This document shows positions 24,246 to 31,717 of a DNA stretch of 64,000 nt, one piece after another. Made by a program: the position numbers and the translations under genes. Position 1 is the stretch's first letter. Each line of letters opens with the position of its first letter. The stretch is from a virus, in the IMG/VR virus record IMGVR_UViG_3300010938_000950, positions 124,001 to 188,000 of that record; one strand, 5' to 3'. The notes beneath the pieces are model-generated. The model worked only from the letters and a program-made list of their open reading frames with translations, made no database searches and was not told where the DNA came from.

Positions 24246-24503
24246 ATGCGCAAGCCTCTCGATCTCGCCGATACGTACGCACCCCTCTCGTACGAGGATG
24301 ACGAGCCCACCATCAAGACGCACGTGCCCGACTTCTTCCCCAAGGTCATCGTGGACGAAGATGCGTCGGATGACGAGCCCACGCTGCCCAGCATGCGCAA
24401 TCCTCTCTACGAGGAGAAGCGCTATCCCGGTGTGGGCCTGGCGCTCGTCCTGGTCACCGGCGCTCTCTTCTGGGGAGCGGTCGCATGGCTCGTCTTTCGC
24501 TGA
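24246..24503 (+). CDS. Single-pass membrane protein, 85 aa
   Basis: Start 32 bases from a motif copy, AAGGAG upstream. The first 60 residues are acidic; the end, GVGLALVLVTGALFWGAVAWLVF, is a transmembrane helix. It overlaps the next lipoprotein gene by 19 bases. Confidence 0.75.
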   Translation: MRKPLDLADTYAPLSYEDDEPTIKTHVPDFFPKVIVDEDASDDEPTLPSMRNPLYEEKRYPGVGLALVLVTGALFWGAVAWLVFR

Positions 24504-24661
24504 TTGTCCTCCTGGTGGGCGGTTGTGCGAGGAGCCTACCGCCCGAGGACTACAGCATCACCATCACGTCCCACGTGTGCTCCGATGCAGGGGTCTGTGG
24601 GACAGTCACCGAAACGCTTCCTCCCATTCACGGCCAACCATCGACGAAAGGTGCGAGGTGA
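24485..24661 (+). CDS. Small lipoprotein, 58 aa
   Basis: MARLSLIVLLVGGC is a short lipoprotein signal with lipobox VGGC. The body has two more cysteines. A motif copy (24621) lies inside, read as L-P-P-I-H-G. The arrangement, a membrane protein gene overlapped by a small lipoprotein gene, is that of Rz/Rz1 spanins, but no further evidence supports that role. Confidence 0.6.
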   Translation: MARLSLIVLLVGGCARSLPPEDYSITITSHVCSDAGVCGTVTETLPPIHGQPSTKGAR

Positions 24662-24665
24662 TGAC

Positions 24666-24914
24666 ATGAACATGATCGACCTGATCGACCACATGACCGG
24701 CCCGATGGAAGTGCAGTTCACGGAAGCGCCCTTCTCGGACGGCATGGTGGATCCGTTCGCTCCCTGCGAGGACTCCCCCGAACGCACGGCGGCTCTCCTC
24801 CGCATGTGCCCCAACGAGACGGATCGTGAGGAGCCGTCTCCCCTCAACTTCGGCCAGGACGGTGGACGCTACATGTCCAGCGTCTTCGAGGAGATGCTCA
24901 AGCGGGGCTGGTAA
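24666..24914 (+). CDS. Hypothetical acidic protein, 82 aa
   Basis: GTGCGAGGTG precedes the ATG. No domain is recognised; the protein is acidic and proline-containing. It starts 5 bases after the lipoprotein stop. Confidence 0.68.
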   Translation: MNMIDLIDHMTGPMEVQFTEAPFSDGMVDPFAPCEDSPERTAALLRMCPNETDREEPSPLNFGQDGGRYMSSVFEEMLKRGW

Positions 24915-24934
24915 GCCCTGCAAAGGAAGGTGAC

Positions 24935-25093
24935 ATGGGTGTAGGCAAGAAGGCCACGGGTCAACAGCCCTGGTCCAAGTGGTGTGTGGAGCGTCATCAA
25001 AAGACGTGCAAGCGCACCTTGAACGCCATGGAGAAGCGCTACGAAACTCGCGTTCGCCGTCAAGGCAAGCGTGAGTGTCAAGAGCGCGACTGA
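24935..25093 (+). CDS. Small basic protein, 52 aa
   Basis: AAAGGAAGG lies upstream of the ATG. The product is strongly basic, with three cysteines and R/K runs, so nucleic acid binding is possible. It ends just before the terminator at 25103. Confidence 0.65.
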   Translation: MGVGKKATGQQPWSKWCVERHQKTCKRTLNAMEKRYETRVRRQGKRECQERD

Positions 25094-25102
25094 CTCACCT
25101 AG

Positions 25103-25132
25103 GCTCGCCTCCTTCGGGATGGCGGGCTTTAG
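25103..25132 (+). terminator. Rho-independent terminator (form without the motif)
   Basis: GCTCGCC-TCC-TTCG-GGA-T-GGCGGGC followed by TTTAGG. The same scaffold recurs at 25680, where the TTCG loop is replaced by motif sequence. Confidence 0.75.
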
Positions 25133-25155
25133 GCGTTGCAAGCATGGCCCATCTG

Positions 25156-25168
25156 TTGCAGGGTGCAA
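25156..25168. promoter_or_regulatory. Operator-like inverted repeat TTGCAGGGTGCAA
   Basis: It lies 69 bases upstream of a motif copy, directly after a terminator, at the head of the 25284-25672 unit. Confidence 0.5.
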
Positions 25169-25283
25169 TGGCAATGCCATTGCCCAGCCCTATGGGCGCA
25201 AGGATGCAAACGGTGGGCCAGCGCGAAAACGAACGGCTCCCATTCACCGCTCGTCGAGAGCGAAAGGCACAACGGAGGCGAAC

Positions 25284-25541
25284 ATGGCATACGGACTGTG
25301 GGACGTTTCGGGGAAGGTGATCATTCCGGGCACTCGTAAGAGCGCCAGCTTCGGTCCCGTTCGCATCGGCGACAGGGATCGCCAGACCGCCAGCAAGCAT
25401 CTGGCGAAGCTCCTGAACGAGAAGTTCCGGCGGGACTTGAAGGGCGACCATCGGTTCTCCGATCACTTCGCCCTGATGAACCTGAAGTGGGATGATGTGG
25501 TCAAGAAGACCACGCCCGCTTCCGAGCAGGCGGCCGAATGA
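25284..25541 (+). CDS. Hypothetical protein, 85 aa
   Basis: GGAGGCGAAC upstream of the ATG. The middle has a helix of the form R-Q-T-A-S-K-H-L-A-K-L-L-N-E-K-F. Not recognised. It overlaps the next gene by 4 bases (ATGA). Confidence 0.7.
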   Translation: MAYGLWDVSGKVIIPGTRKSASFGPVRIGDRDRQTASKHLAKLLNEKFRRDLKGDHRFSDHFALMNLKWDDVVKKTTPASEQAAE

Positions 25542-25672
25542 AACTTCTCAGGGGGAATGTCATCACTCTTGATGACATCTACCGTCTCACTACCACCAAG
25601 CCCCTGATGGCTCTCCTCTGGTTGAGTCTCGGGGCACTGGTAGGAATCATCCTACACGGCTGCATCGGCTGA
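25538..25672 (+). CDS. Small membrane protein, 44 aa
   Basis: The C-terminal half PLMALLWLSLGALVGIILHG is a single transmembrane helix. Its start is coupled to the upstream stop by ATGA. Too small for family assignment. Confidence 0.62.
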   Translation: MKLLRGNVITLDDIYRLTTTKPLMALLWLSLGALVGIILHGCIG

Positions 25673-25679
25673 TACCAAG

Positions 25680-25715
25680 GCTCGCCCTCCCATTCACGGG
25701 ACGGCGGGCTTTAGG
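25680..25715 (+). terminator. Rho-independent terminator with the 11-base motif in its loop
   Basis: GCTCGCC/GGCGGGC (7 bp, one T-G) and TCCC/GGGA stems present ATTCAC in the loop and are followed by TTTAGG. The motif copy at 25687 is therefore the apical part of the hairpin. Confidence 0.65.
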
Positions 25716-25730
25716 TGTCAGGAGGCCACG

Positions 25731-25958
25731 ATGAGCAACACACCGACGGCAGAGCAAGTAACCGCTGGCATTCGTATGGCAGCGGCCGTGGCGGAAGCCA
25801 TCCGTGACTTGGGCAGCGTGCCCAGCGGCCATCTGTACGCTCGACTCATGGAATACATGAGTCTGGAGACGTACAACAAGATCATCACCGTTCTCAAGAA
25901 TGCCAATCTGGTGGAGGAGAGTAACCATCTCCTCACCTGGGTCGGCCCCAAGGAGTGA
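25731..25958 (+). CDS. Hypothetical helical protein, 75 aa
   Basis: A perfect AGGAGG lies 7 bases before the ATG. The protein has an alanine-rich helix then PSGHLYARLMEYMSLETYNKIITVLKNANLVEE, a winged-helix-like layout I recall from phage proteins of unknown role. Not assigned. Confidence 0.75.
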   Translation: MSNTPTAEQVTAGIRMAAAVAEAIRDLGSVPSGHLYARLMEYMSLETYNKIITVLKNANLVEESNHLLTWVGPKE

Positions 25959-26005
25959 CCGGCTCCCATTCATCGCAGACCACCAACGAAGGTAGGAGGT
26001 ACGTG

Positions 26006-26164
26006 ATGTTCCGCACATACGACGACTGGAAGCTCGACACTCCTCCCGAGTACAACGAGCTTCCGTACGGAGAACCACCACATGACGAAGAACAAGCTCC
26101 GGCTACTCTTCGTGTGCCTTACAGCCAGCCTGGCATGGGCATGCGAGACAAGCGCTCCGAGTGA
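26006..26164 (+). CDS. Small acidic protein, 52 aa
   Basis: GGTAGGAGG precedes the ATG; an in-frame GTG lies one codon earlier. The second half overlaps the cysteine-rich gene at 26082 in another frame, so one of the two could be shorter than given. Confidence 0.55.
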   Translation: MFRTYDDWKLDTPPEYNELPYGEPPHDEEQAPATLRVPYSQPGMGMRDKRSE

Positions 26165-26318
26165 CTGCGCAGGCAATCACTGTACCTGGATCATCGCAGG
26201 TAGGGAAGCAGGTATCTGTTGCCCTACCTCTGCTCCAGTCTGCGGCACCGCATCCACATGTGGTGAAGGCCACTGTTGCCCGCTGCAAGTCAGCGAGGAG
26301 CTGAGGCCGCTCGACTGA
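26082..26318 (+). CDS. Secreted cysteine-rich protein, 78 aa
   Basis: MTKNKLRLLFVCLTASLAWACE is a signal peptide, possibly a lipobox (AWAC). The mature part has 9 further cysteines (DCAGNHC, ICCPTSAPVC, CGEGHCCP), suggesting a disulfide-knotted exported protein. It overlaps the preceding gene by 83 bases. Confidence 0.62.
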   Translation: MTKNKLRLLFVCLTASLAWACETSAPSDCAGNHCTWIIAGREAGICCPTSAPVCGTASTCGEGHCCPLQVSEELRPLD

Positions 26319-26374
26319 GAGGAATGGGCGACTCTTCGGGGTCGCCCCTTCCGTTCCAAGCTGAGGCACGCCGT

Positions 26375-26387
26375 TTGCAGGGTGCAT
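26375..26387. promoter_or_regulatory. Operator-like inverted repeat TTGCAGGGTGCAT
   Basis: The last base departs from the perfect repeat. It lies 30 bases upstream of the motif copy at 26417. Confidence 0.45.
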
Positions 26388-26461
26388 GGAACGTGCCGCG
26401 CCCAACGAACGAACCGCTCCCATTCACGGCGCATCGGCGCCAAAACCCGAGGCATCCACAC

Positions 26462-26623
26462 ATGAGCAAGCGAGTCACCATTCACGTGCCCAAGTCCGAG
26501 CCTCGCAACCACGTTGCCCGCGAGATGATTCTCAACGGCACTGGCAAGAGCCAGATCATGCGTGACCGGCGCAATCGGCGTCCCAAGGATGCCCGGCGCC
26601 AGCGCGAGCACTTCGACTACTGA
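26462..26623 (+). CDS. Small basic protein, 53 aa
   Basis: The product is arginine-rich, with a short helix I-M-R-D-R-R-N-R-R-P. The start follows a motif copy by 45 bases with no strong Shine-Dalgarno sequence. Unrecognised. Confidence 0.62.
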   Translation: MSKRVTIHVPKSEPRNHVAREMILNGTGKSQIMRDRRNRRPKDARRQREHFDY

Positions 26624-26659
26624 GTCGCTCCCATTCACCGCCAATCGAGGAGAGAAGCC

Positions 26660-26869
26660 ATGAGCAAGCAGATGTTCCGGGTGGTTCGTGTCACGGTCAA
26701 GACGGGCTGCGATCTGGCTCGTGAGGTCATCAAGGCCAATCTGCCCAAGGGCAAGGCCAACGAGATCCGCTTCTCCCTGGAGAGCAAGAACGGGGCCGAG
26801 GAGTTCAACCCCGATCTGATGGTCTCCTATCTGGTGGAGCCCATGAATCCGACTCAGGTGAGCGCCTGA
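26660..26869 (+). CDS. Hypothetical protein, 69 aa
   Basis: Start 32 bases from a motif copy, GAGGAGAG upstream. Mixed alpha/beta composition; no domain recognised. A long gene-free stretch follows. Confidence 0.7.
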   Translation: MSKQMFRVVRVTVKTGCDLAREVIKANLPKGKANEIRFSLESKNGAEEFNPDLMVSYLVEPMNPTQVSA

Positions 26870-27240
26870 TAGCTGCTCCCTGGGTGCGACAAGTCAGCAG
26901 AGCTGGGGAGGGTGTCATGTAAAGTCGCGCGGTTGGTGACCGCTGCACTCAAGCCGACAACCCGAAAACCCTAAAGATAGCCAAGCCCAGAAACCGTGGG
27001 AGATGAGCGCGATGCTAAGCTCCCATTCATCGTCATCCCAAAGCGGAGAACGAGCCATGCGCAAGGGTGATACCGAGCGGGAGTGAGTCCCGCCCACCTA
27101 CAGGTACAGTGGCTGCCTTCCACTTCAATTCAAGGAAGGCTCTACCTGCAAGGACAATACCAATAGGTGTGTAACGCTGCGTCCCATTCATTGGCATAGC
27201 CAAAAGGTGAGGCAGGAGAAGCTACCCACATACTAGCGAA
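26870..27240 (+). other. Gene-poor stretch with 9-codon ORF and hairpins
   Basis: A motif copy (27020) leads by 37 bases into a 9-codon ORF at 27057-27086 whose 3' end lies in the hairpin GCGGGA/TCCCGC (27077-27093). The helix pair CAGGTA/TACCTG plus GCCTTCC/GGAAGGC (27101-27148) follows. No longer gene is supported. Confidence 0.5.
27101..27148 (+). ncRNA. Structured hairpin element
   Basis: CAGGTA/TACCTG (6 bp) and GCCTTCC/GGAAGGC (7 bp) stack around an asymmetric loop, with a 12-base apical loop. There is no T-run. Confidence 0.45.
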
Positions 27241-27333
27241 GTGAAAAACCTTCCTAACGATATGTGGCCGCTGACACTGATAACCACACAACCCCACATA
27301 AGGGACCGAGCGTCAGGTTACATGCCAGTAAGA

Positions 27334-27370
27334 TTGAAGGGTCAATCGCAAGATTGGCCCCTCAATTTTT
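27334..27370 (+). terminator. Rho-independent terminator
   Basis: TTGAAGGGTCAATC/GATTGGCCCCTCAA forms a 14-position stem with one mismatch around a GCAA loop, followed by TTTTT. Confidence 0.8.
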
Positions 27371-27456
27371 ACCCCGACCGCACTTACCCCGTTATACCGC
27401 AGCATACATTGTGCCCATATAGGCACGTATTGGAGGTACAGGCGCAGGCATATTGA

Positions 27457-27469
27457 TTGCAGGGTGCAA
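27457..27469. promoter_or_regulatory. Operator-like inverted repeat TTGCAGGGTGCAA
   Basis: This is a perfect copy, followed by an AT-rich TTTATTTTGATG that could contain a promoter. Confidence 0.5.
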
Positions 27470-27549
27470 ACAGCGAGCCAATTTATTTTGATGTGGGATA
27501 GGCACGCACACTGTAATGTAGATGTAGGGAAAGGTAGTTGGCACGGTAA

Positions 27550-27562
27550 TCGCAGGGTGCAA
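27550..27562. promoter_or_regulatory. Operator-like inverted repeat TCGCAGGGTGCAA
   Basis: One arm differs by a base. Its upstream flank resembles that of the 22663 copy over about 30 bases. A motif copy follows at 27593. Confidence 0.45.
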
Positions 27563-27764
27563 ACGATGGGCCAACCACTGCGGCCTGGCGGCCTCCCATT
27601 CACGGCAAGCCGGCGGCCGAGGTCGCCGCACCGCAACGCAGACAACGCAAGGTGCATACGAACGGATAGCATGTGAGTGGATATGAGCACGGAGGACGGG
27701 CTCCCATTCACGGCACGCCAAGCGCCGAAAGCGCAGCGGCTCTCTCAGAAAAGGAAAGACGAAC

Positions 27765-27947
27765 ATGGGCAAGATCATCGTGGTTCTTCTGGCAACCCTG
27801 GCGGCACTCTCGCTTCTGGCCGTCTTCTTCGGTGTGCCCCGACTCTCATCCACGGCCTTCAACGTGGGCACGTTCAACGTGTCCTGGTGGCTGGTGTGCG
27901 GTGGTGTGCTCGGGTACGGCATCTACCGCATCGTCAAGGGGAAGTGA
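27765..27947 (+). CDS. Two-helix membrane protein, 60 aa
   Basis: Two hydrophobic segments (IIVVLLATLAALSLLAVFFG and VSWWLVCGGVLGYGIYRIV) are separated by a short loop. AAAGGAAAG lies upstream. Size and topology would suit a holin, but that is speculation. Confidence 0.72.
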   Translation: MGKIIVVLLATLAALSLLAVFFGVPRLSSTAFNVGTFNVSWWLVCGGVLGYGIYRIVKGK

Positions 27948-28560
27948 CCAGGGCTCCCATTCATCGCAATAACTTCCCGAGGTGGGGCGGTTGAGGGATA
28001 CTGACTCCCGCCCCATAACAATCCTATAACTTGACCTGGGAAGTTCTCGTCAGCATACCTGTCAAAAGCTGAAGGTGTACTGCCAGCCGGGTGACATGAC
28101 TCACTCGCGGTAATTGCGACCAAAGACTAGGAACAATACAGGCTGGGTAGCAGCTTCGGTTGTCCAACTGTATGGTCTAAGGTATAGGCTGATCTCCACC
28201 GATTGGGCGGGGTAGGAGACAGGGCTGGTATGCTGACGAGAGCCTCCCATTCACGGCGCAAAGATTCGGAATTGCGAACCGGATCTCGACAAAGCGTAGG
28301 GGGATCTATAGGGGGTATAGCAGATTCTTATCTGACAGGAGCCTACGGGTCAACGAGCCCCGTGCCAAGAAAACGAACACATACGCTGCCCACGTATAGG
28401 GGCTAATCCCGAAGTAACGTAATAGTAGGGAGTCTCAGTGTATGTAAGCAACCGTAAGGTTCGGTAGGAGTACTTGGTCAATCCCGTGGGTTCCTGCCAG
28501 GAAAGAATCGCTCCCATTCATGGGAAGCTGAGCGCAATTGACGAGCCGGAGGTCAAGGTT
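27948..28560 (+). other. Gene-free 600-base stretch with hairpins and shared element
   Basis: It has motif copies at 27954, 28244 and 28511, the hairpin GGGGCGG/CCGCCCC (27984-28014), ATACAG/CTGTAT and GCTG/CAGC pairings near 28130-28180, ACGGG/CCCGT near 28346, and at 28282 the element also found at 5697. No gene is supported before 28561. Confidence 0.5.
28282..28315 (+). repeat. Second copy of the GATCTCGACAA / AGGGGGATCTATAGGGGG element
   Basis: GATCTCGACAA, five variable bases, then AGGGGGATCTATAGGGGG: 29 of 34 bases agree with 5697-5730 in the AT-rich half. It shows that both halves share regulatory DNA. Confidence 0.75.
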
Positions 28561-28725
28561 ATGGACGAGTTGCCGGAGACCAAACCCGAGAGCATGAGCC
28601 AGGACGAGTGGAATGTTGTTGTGGCCGTGCGTCACACCCGGCATGACAACAGACTCGGTGTTCCCAGGAATTGGAAAGAGTATTGCAGGAAACTGGAATA
28701 CTGTCTCTTCCTAGCGGACGTGTGA
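28561..28725 (+). CDS. Small hypothetical protein, 54 aa
   Basis: CCGGAGGTC lies upstream of the ATG. The product is acidic at the N-terminus and has three cysteines or aromatic-rich KEYCRKLEYCLF at the end. Unrecognised. Confidence 0.62.
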   Translation: MDELPETKPESMSQDEWNVVVAVRHTRHDNRLGVPRNWKEYCRKLEYCLFLADV

Positions 28726-28759
28726 AACTCCCATTCACGACCAAGCGGAGGGCAAGGTC

Positions 28760-29020
28760 ATGGCGAACAAGAACAAGATCGAATTGGGTGACGTGGTGAG
28801 CCTGGGCTGGGATGACGGCTATCACACGGCCACGGTCTCTCAGGTTCACAAGGACGGGACGGTGGATCTCTTCCGTCCCTACACGGCCACGGCTGACTTC
28901 TCATGTGCAGGGCGAGAGGAGGGATCTTCCTCGGTCATCTGCTACGTGGGAATCGAAGAAGTCAGGGGAGTCAATCCCGACAGGCTCAAGCTCTTGCGCA
29001 AAGGTAAAGAGCTGAGGTAA
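28760..29020 (+). CDS. Hypothetical protein, SH3-like beta barrel possible, 86 aa
   Basis: Start 32 bases from a motif copy, GGAGGGCAAGG upstream. The segment GDVVSLGWDDGYHTATVSQVH followed by GTVDLFRPY is the pattern of small SH3/Tudor-like barrels. Function unknown. Confidence 0.72.
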   Translation: MANKNKIELGDVVSLGWDDGYHTATVSQVHKDGTVDLFRPYTATADFSCAGREEGSSSVICYVGIEEVRGVNPDRLKLLRKGKELR

Positions 29021-29117
29021 GCAGAGGTTCCCATTCATGGGATGGTGTGTGGGGTGGATGTTAGAAAGGGCGGATGGCCCAAGTCTATCCCCACACAAGC
29101 ACGCTGAGCTAGTGCTG

Positions 29118-29181
29118 GACATGTATTGGCCGCCAAGGTACAGTGGTATCTTGGATATAGGGTTCGACTCCCTATCGTGTC
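29118..29181 (+). ncRNA. tRNA-like element 2
   Basis: GACATG/CGTGTC (6 bp) closes directly onto ATAGGG-TTCGACT-CCCTAT, a T-arm with 6 paired bases. The rest is a TTGG-CCG-CCAA mini arm overlapping the 9-bp hairpin CCAAGGTAC-AGTG-GTATCTTGG. At 64 bases it is too short for a normal tRNA. A GTGTGGGG/CCCCACAC hairpin lies upstream (from 29047). Confidence 0.45.
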
Positions 29182-29227
29182 TCCGGGAGGTTCGCCTCCC
29201 ATTCACAACCGACAAGGAGCGAATGAC

Positions 29228-29488
29228 ATGGACATCTTCGAGATTCTCTCCAAGGACGAACGTGTCATTGTCTACTCCTCCCAAGAGGAACGGACACTCA
29301 TCACCTGGAATCAATCCCTCACACTCCAATACTGGCGCCCTGTTGTCAGGAGGTTTGAGAGTGATTATCCCAAGGGACACTTCGATCCCAACGACTGGGA
29401 AGAGGTGAATGTGCGCACACTCTCGAATGAGCCCAAGGACTACAAGGCTGCACGAGAAGCAGCCATCAGGTGGTACACCGGGTCCTAG
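29228..29488 (+). CDS. Hypothetical protein, 86 aa
   Basis: Start 32 bases from a motif copy; AAGGAG precedes an ATG at 29223 (out of frame) and this one. The protein is rich in W, Y and charged residues. Unrecognised. Confidence 0.7.
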   Translation: MDIFEILSKDERVIVYSSQEERTLITWNQSLTLQYWRPVVRRFESDYPKGHFDPNDWEEVNVRTLSNEPKDYKAAREAAIRWYTGS

Positions 29489-29523
29489 CTCCCATTCACG
29501 GTCAATCGAAAGCGGAGGATGCG

Positions 29524-29757
29524 ATGGGCTATCTGAACGAGAACGGGCTGGTCAACGGCAACATTCCAGCAGGCAAGCCTTGTCCCTGGTGGGGCGGATG
29601 TAGCATGAAGGTGGAGCGCTGTCCATCGGAGAAGAATCCCAAGCCAGTGGACTACAGTTGTGCCCTGGCTCGACTCAACAGCACCATCGACTCCAGCAAG
29701 AAAGAGGGCAAGCGGTTGCCTTTGCTGGAGAAGGTCCGGGACAACCTGGGAAAGTAA
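29524..29757 (+). CDS. Cysteine-containing phage protein, 77 aa (paralogue of 46303)
   Basis: The segment NGLVNGNIPAGKPCPWWGGC and a later C-P...Y-S-C-A-L-A-R align with the gene at 46303 (NGLVGGLIPANQPCPFLNRC...FSCPAAK). Four conserved cysteines suggest a zinc site. CGGAGGATGCG upstream gives a good ribosome-binding site. Confidence 0.75.
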   Translation: MGYLNENGLVNGNIPAGKPCPWWGGCSMKVERCPSEKNPKPVDYSCALARLNSTIDSSKKEGKRLPLLEKVRDNLGK

Positions 29758-29760
29758 TCC

Positions 29761-29910
29761 TTGGGAGCAACTTCTAAGAGCAAGCGAGAGCGTTGGAACG
29801 AGGTGGTCAAGGAGACGGGCAAGTGTCCCTTCTGTCCACCTCACAACGGAGAGAACGCAAAGAAGCGTCCTCGGTCTGACAAGTACAAGAGCAAGCGCAA
29901 GGGGCGATAG
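29761..29910 (+). CDS. Small basic CxxC protein with TTG start, 49 aa
   Basis: The frame starts at a TTG 3 bases after the previous stop with GGGAAAG upstream. The product is basic, with CPFCPPH in the middle and a K/R-rich end, fitting a short nucleic-acid-associated zinc knuckle. The start codon is uncertain. Confidence 0.55.
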   Translation: MGATSKSKRERWNEVVKETGKCPFCPPHNGENAKKRPRSDKYKSKRKGR

Positions 29911-29954
29911 GGCGCGAGGCTCCCATTCACGGCGAGCCGGCAGCGGAGGGCGAC

Positions 29955-30167
29955 ATGGCGAACGTACAAGTGACGCTGACTCAGAAAGAGCTGGAGGAGA
30001 TTGTCTGCCAGCATCGGATTCCCCTCTGGCTGGAGCATCGGTATCTCTGCCATCCCGAGCGAGAGTGTGAGGATGGGTGTCAGGTTCACGCTGACCTGAA
30101 CCGACTCCACAAGTACCAAGATGGTCAAGGGTGTGACCCGGCCTATGGTGGTGAAAGGACCAAGTGA
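29955..30167 (+). CDS. Hypothetical protein with Cys/His residues, 70 aa
   Basis: GGAGGGCGAC upstream of ATG. Residues C18, H44-like CHPERECEDGC and a late C could bind metal. Unrecognised. Its stop overlaps the next gene. Confidence 0.68.
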   Translation: MANVQVTLTQKELEEIVCQHRIPLWLEHRYLCHPERECEDGCQVHADLNRLHKYQDGQGCDPAYGGERTK

Positions 30168-30169
30168 AG

Positions 30170-30322
30170 ATGCGTGCATGCACACACAAGAGGCGAGAGC
30201 TTTGCACCGAAGCTGATGGGTGCTACTGGCTTCGGTGTTTGCATTGCAAGGCTCGCGGTCCCAAGAAGCATAGCGCCACGCTGGCAATCAAGGCCGCCAA
30301 GAACAACATGCGAGAGCGCTGA
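30170..30322 (+). CDS. Small zinc-finger-like protein, 50 aa
   Basis: CTHKRRELC...GCYWLRCLHCKARGP has the cysteine spacing of short phage restriction-alleviation (Lar-like) proteins, which is suggestive only. A GTG at 30164 overlapping the preceding TGA is an alternative start. It overlaps the next gene by one base. Confidence 0.6.
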   Translation: MRACTHKRRELCTEADGCYWLRCLHCKARGPKKHSATLAIKAAKNNMRER

Positions 30323-30648
30323 TGGCAAGCTGGCAACTGGAAAAAGATCCTGTCAGGTTGTGGAACCTGTTGGCGACATGTCTCTCCTACGGCCACACCA
30401 TTCCCTACTACTACAGGGATAAGCCGCAAACCTCCTTCCCTCTCAACAATCACGAGCACAACTATTCCGATAGTTCTTGTGCTCCGTATCTGCTGGAGGA
30501 TATCCAGCATGCTCTCTTCGATGAGGGGATGCCGGAGGTGAGGCTGGTCTTGTGGGGACGGTCTCATGGTCCCATCACAGACACCGTGACCTTCACCTTC
30601 AACAAGCAAGGTTTGGTCCAAGCCCTGATCTACTACAACGACGACTAA
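30322..30648 (+). CDS. Hypothetical protein, 108 aa
   Basis: TGATG overlap with the upstream gene. The product has an even mix of alpha and beta propensity and a C-terminal TVTFTFNKQGLVQALIYYNDD. Unrecognised. Confidence 0.7.
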   Translation: MASWQLEKDPVRLWNLLATCLSYGHTIPYYYRDKPQTSFPLNNHEHNYSDSSCAPYLLEDIQHALFDEGMPEVRLVLWGRSHGPITDTVTFTFNKQGLVQALIYYNDD

Positions 30649-30706
30649 AAGTCGGCGGCTCCCATTCACCGCAACCAAGCATCGAAGCCCAACGGAGGAA
30701 CGAATC

Positions 30707-31360
30707 ATGAGCGAGCAAAAGAATCAGGCGAGCAAGTCGCCTGCAAAAGAGCGCAAGATGACTCCCAAGGGATTCCTTGCCAAGACTCAGACCAAGGCCG
30801 CCAACTCGGCCCTTGCCTTCATCACCCAGTACCGTGAGTATCTGACCACGGGAGAGGTGGCAGACAGGACCAGTCCCATCATCGCCAAGCTGGATGCTGG
30901 CGAGCTTCTGCCGACTCCTGCTCTCCGGGAGATTCAGAATGCCGTGATGACTCACATCATCAAGGCAGACGAGAAGAAGCTGGAAGAGAGCCTGACGGCT
31001 CCTGCCAATGGTGGAGGGACTCGCAAGAACTGGCGAGCCACCATCTACGATGCGGCTGGCAACGTCATGACTCGGACCAAGGAAAGCGGGGAAGTGGAGG
31101 ATCTCATCAAGGGGTTCGATCTCTCCTCGGATGCCGACCGCTGGTGTGACCGGCGACTCTTCGAGGGGACGCATGGTTGGTATGCCATCGTGGAGCATAC
31201 CAGCATGAAGGTCTCCACCCGAATCGAGCGAGGGGATGCCATCGCCCGGATTCTCAAGAAGCCCAAGGGGCCGACGGTCCAGGTCAAGGGCAAGAGCACC
31301 AAGACCCTGGGCTTCGGAGTCAAGGCCAAGCAAACCCGAGTCACCTTCTCGGGAAGCTGA
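30707..31360 (+). CDS. Hypothetical protein, 217 aa
   Basis: CGGAGGAACG upstream of ATG, 48 bases from the motif start. It has a lysine-rich N-terminus, a helical middle (EIQNAVMTHIIKADEKKLEE), a region RKNWRATIYDAAGNVMTRTK with DRRLFEG and a basic C-terminus. I cannot place it; DNA or RNA binding is possible from charge. Confidence 0.72.
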   Translation: MSEQKNQASKSPAKERKMTPKGFLAKTQTKAANSALAFITQYREYLTTGEVADRTSPIIAKLDAGELLPTPALREIQNAVMTHIIKADEKKLEESLTAPANGGGTRKNWRATIYDAAGNVMTRTKESGEVEDLIKGFDLSSDADRWCDRRLFEGTHGWYAIVEHTSMKVSTRIERGDAIARILKKPKGPTVQVKGKSTKTLGFGVKAKQTRVTFSGS

Positions 31361-31423
31361 GAGCCAATGGGGAGCGGGGCCAAACACTCCGCTCCCATTC
31401 ACAACCAATCGAGGACGATGAGC

Positions 31424-31717
31424 ATGACACCGTTCGAGCAAGCGGTTGCCTCCCTGGGCGACACACCCGAGTCAGTCACGGAAGCACTCAGGGCCAAGGG
31501 CATCAAGGGCTATCGGCGCCTGGCCTCTTCATGCCCGATTGCCAAGTACCTGAATGCATGTGGGTTCAAGATCGTCACGGTCGCTACCCACGCTCACAAT
31601 TACCGCCATCCTATGGATGAGTATGCGGAGCAGGCAATCTCTCTGAATAAGGGAGTTAGGGAGTGGATCATCGGATTCGATGATGGCAAGTACCCGGAGT
31701 TTTACCAGGACGCATGA
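31424..31717 (+). CDS. Hypothetical protein, 97 aa
   Basis: Start taken at the ATG lying exactly 32 bases after the motif; an in-frame ATG two codons earlier is possible. Contains SLGDTPESVTEALRAKGIKG and CPIAKYL, a pattern I recall from short actinobacterial and phage proteins of unknown function (A-x-L-x-x-x-G-x-x-G-x-x-x-x-x-x-x-C-P-I-A-x-Y-L). Confidence 0.72.
   Translation: MTPFEQAVASLGDTPESVTEALRAKGIKGYRRLASSCPIAKYLNACGFKIVTVATHAHNYRHPMDEYAEQAISLNKGVREWIIGFDDGKYPEFYQDA

Larger units (their letters stand above)
27241..27764 (+). other. Gene-free stretch with terminator and two operator-like repeats
   Basis: Apart from the terminator at 27334 and operator-like repeats at 27457 and 27550, it contains GATGTAGGGAAAGGTAGTTGGC, a near copy of the sequence before the operator at 22663, and motif copies at 27593 and 27701. 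An open frame here runs through the terminator and is not credible. Confidence 0.5.

Noticed and set aside
26941-26990. Possible group I intron core near CCCTAAAGATAGCC
   Set aside because: No P3/P7 pairings or split gene could be found.
27241-27456. 71-residue open frame with GTG start
   Set aside because: A strong terminator at 27334 lies inside it and no ribosome-binding site precedes it.
22036-31441. Many long minus-strand open frames in the GC-rich half
   Set aside because: They are antisense shadows of GC-rich plus-strand genes; all ribosome-binding sites and motif copies support the plus strand.
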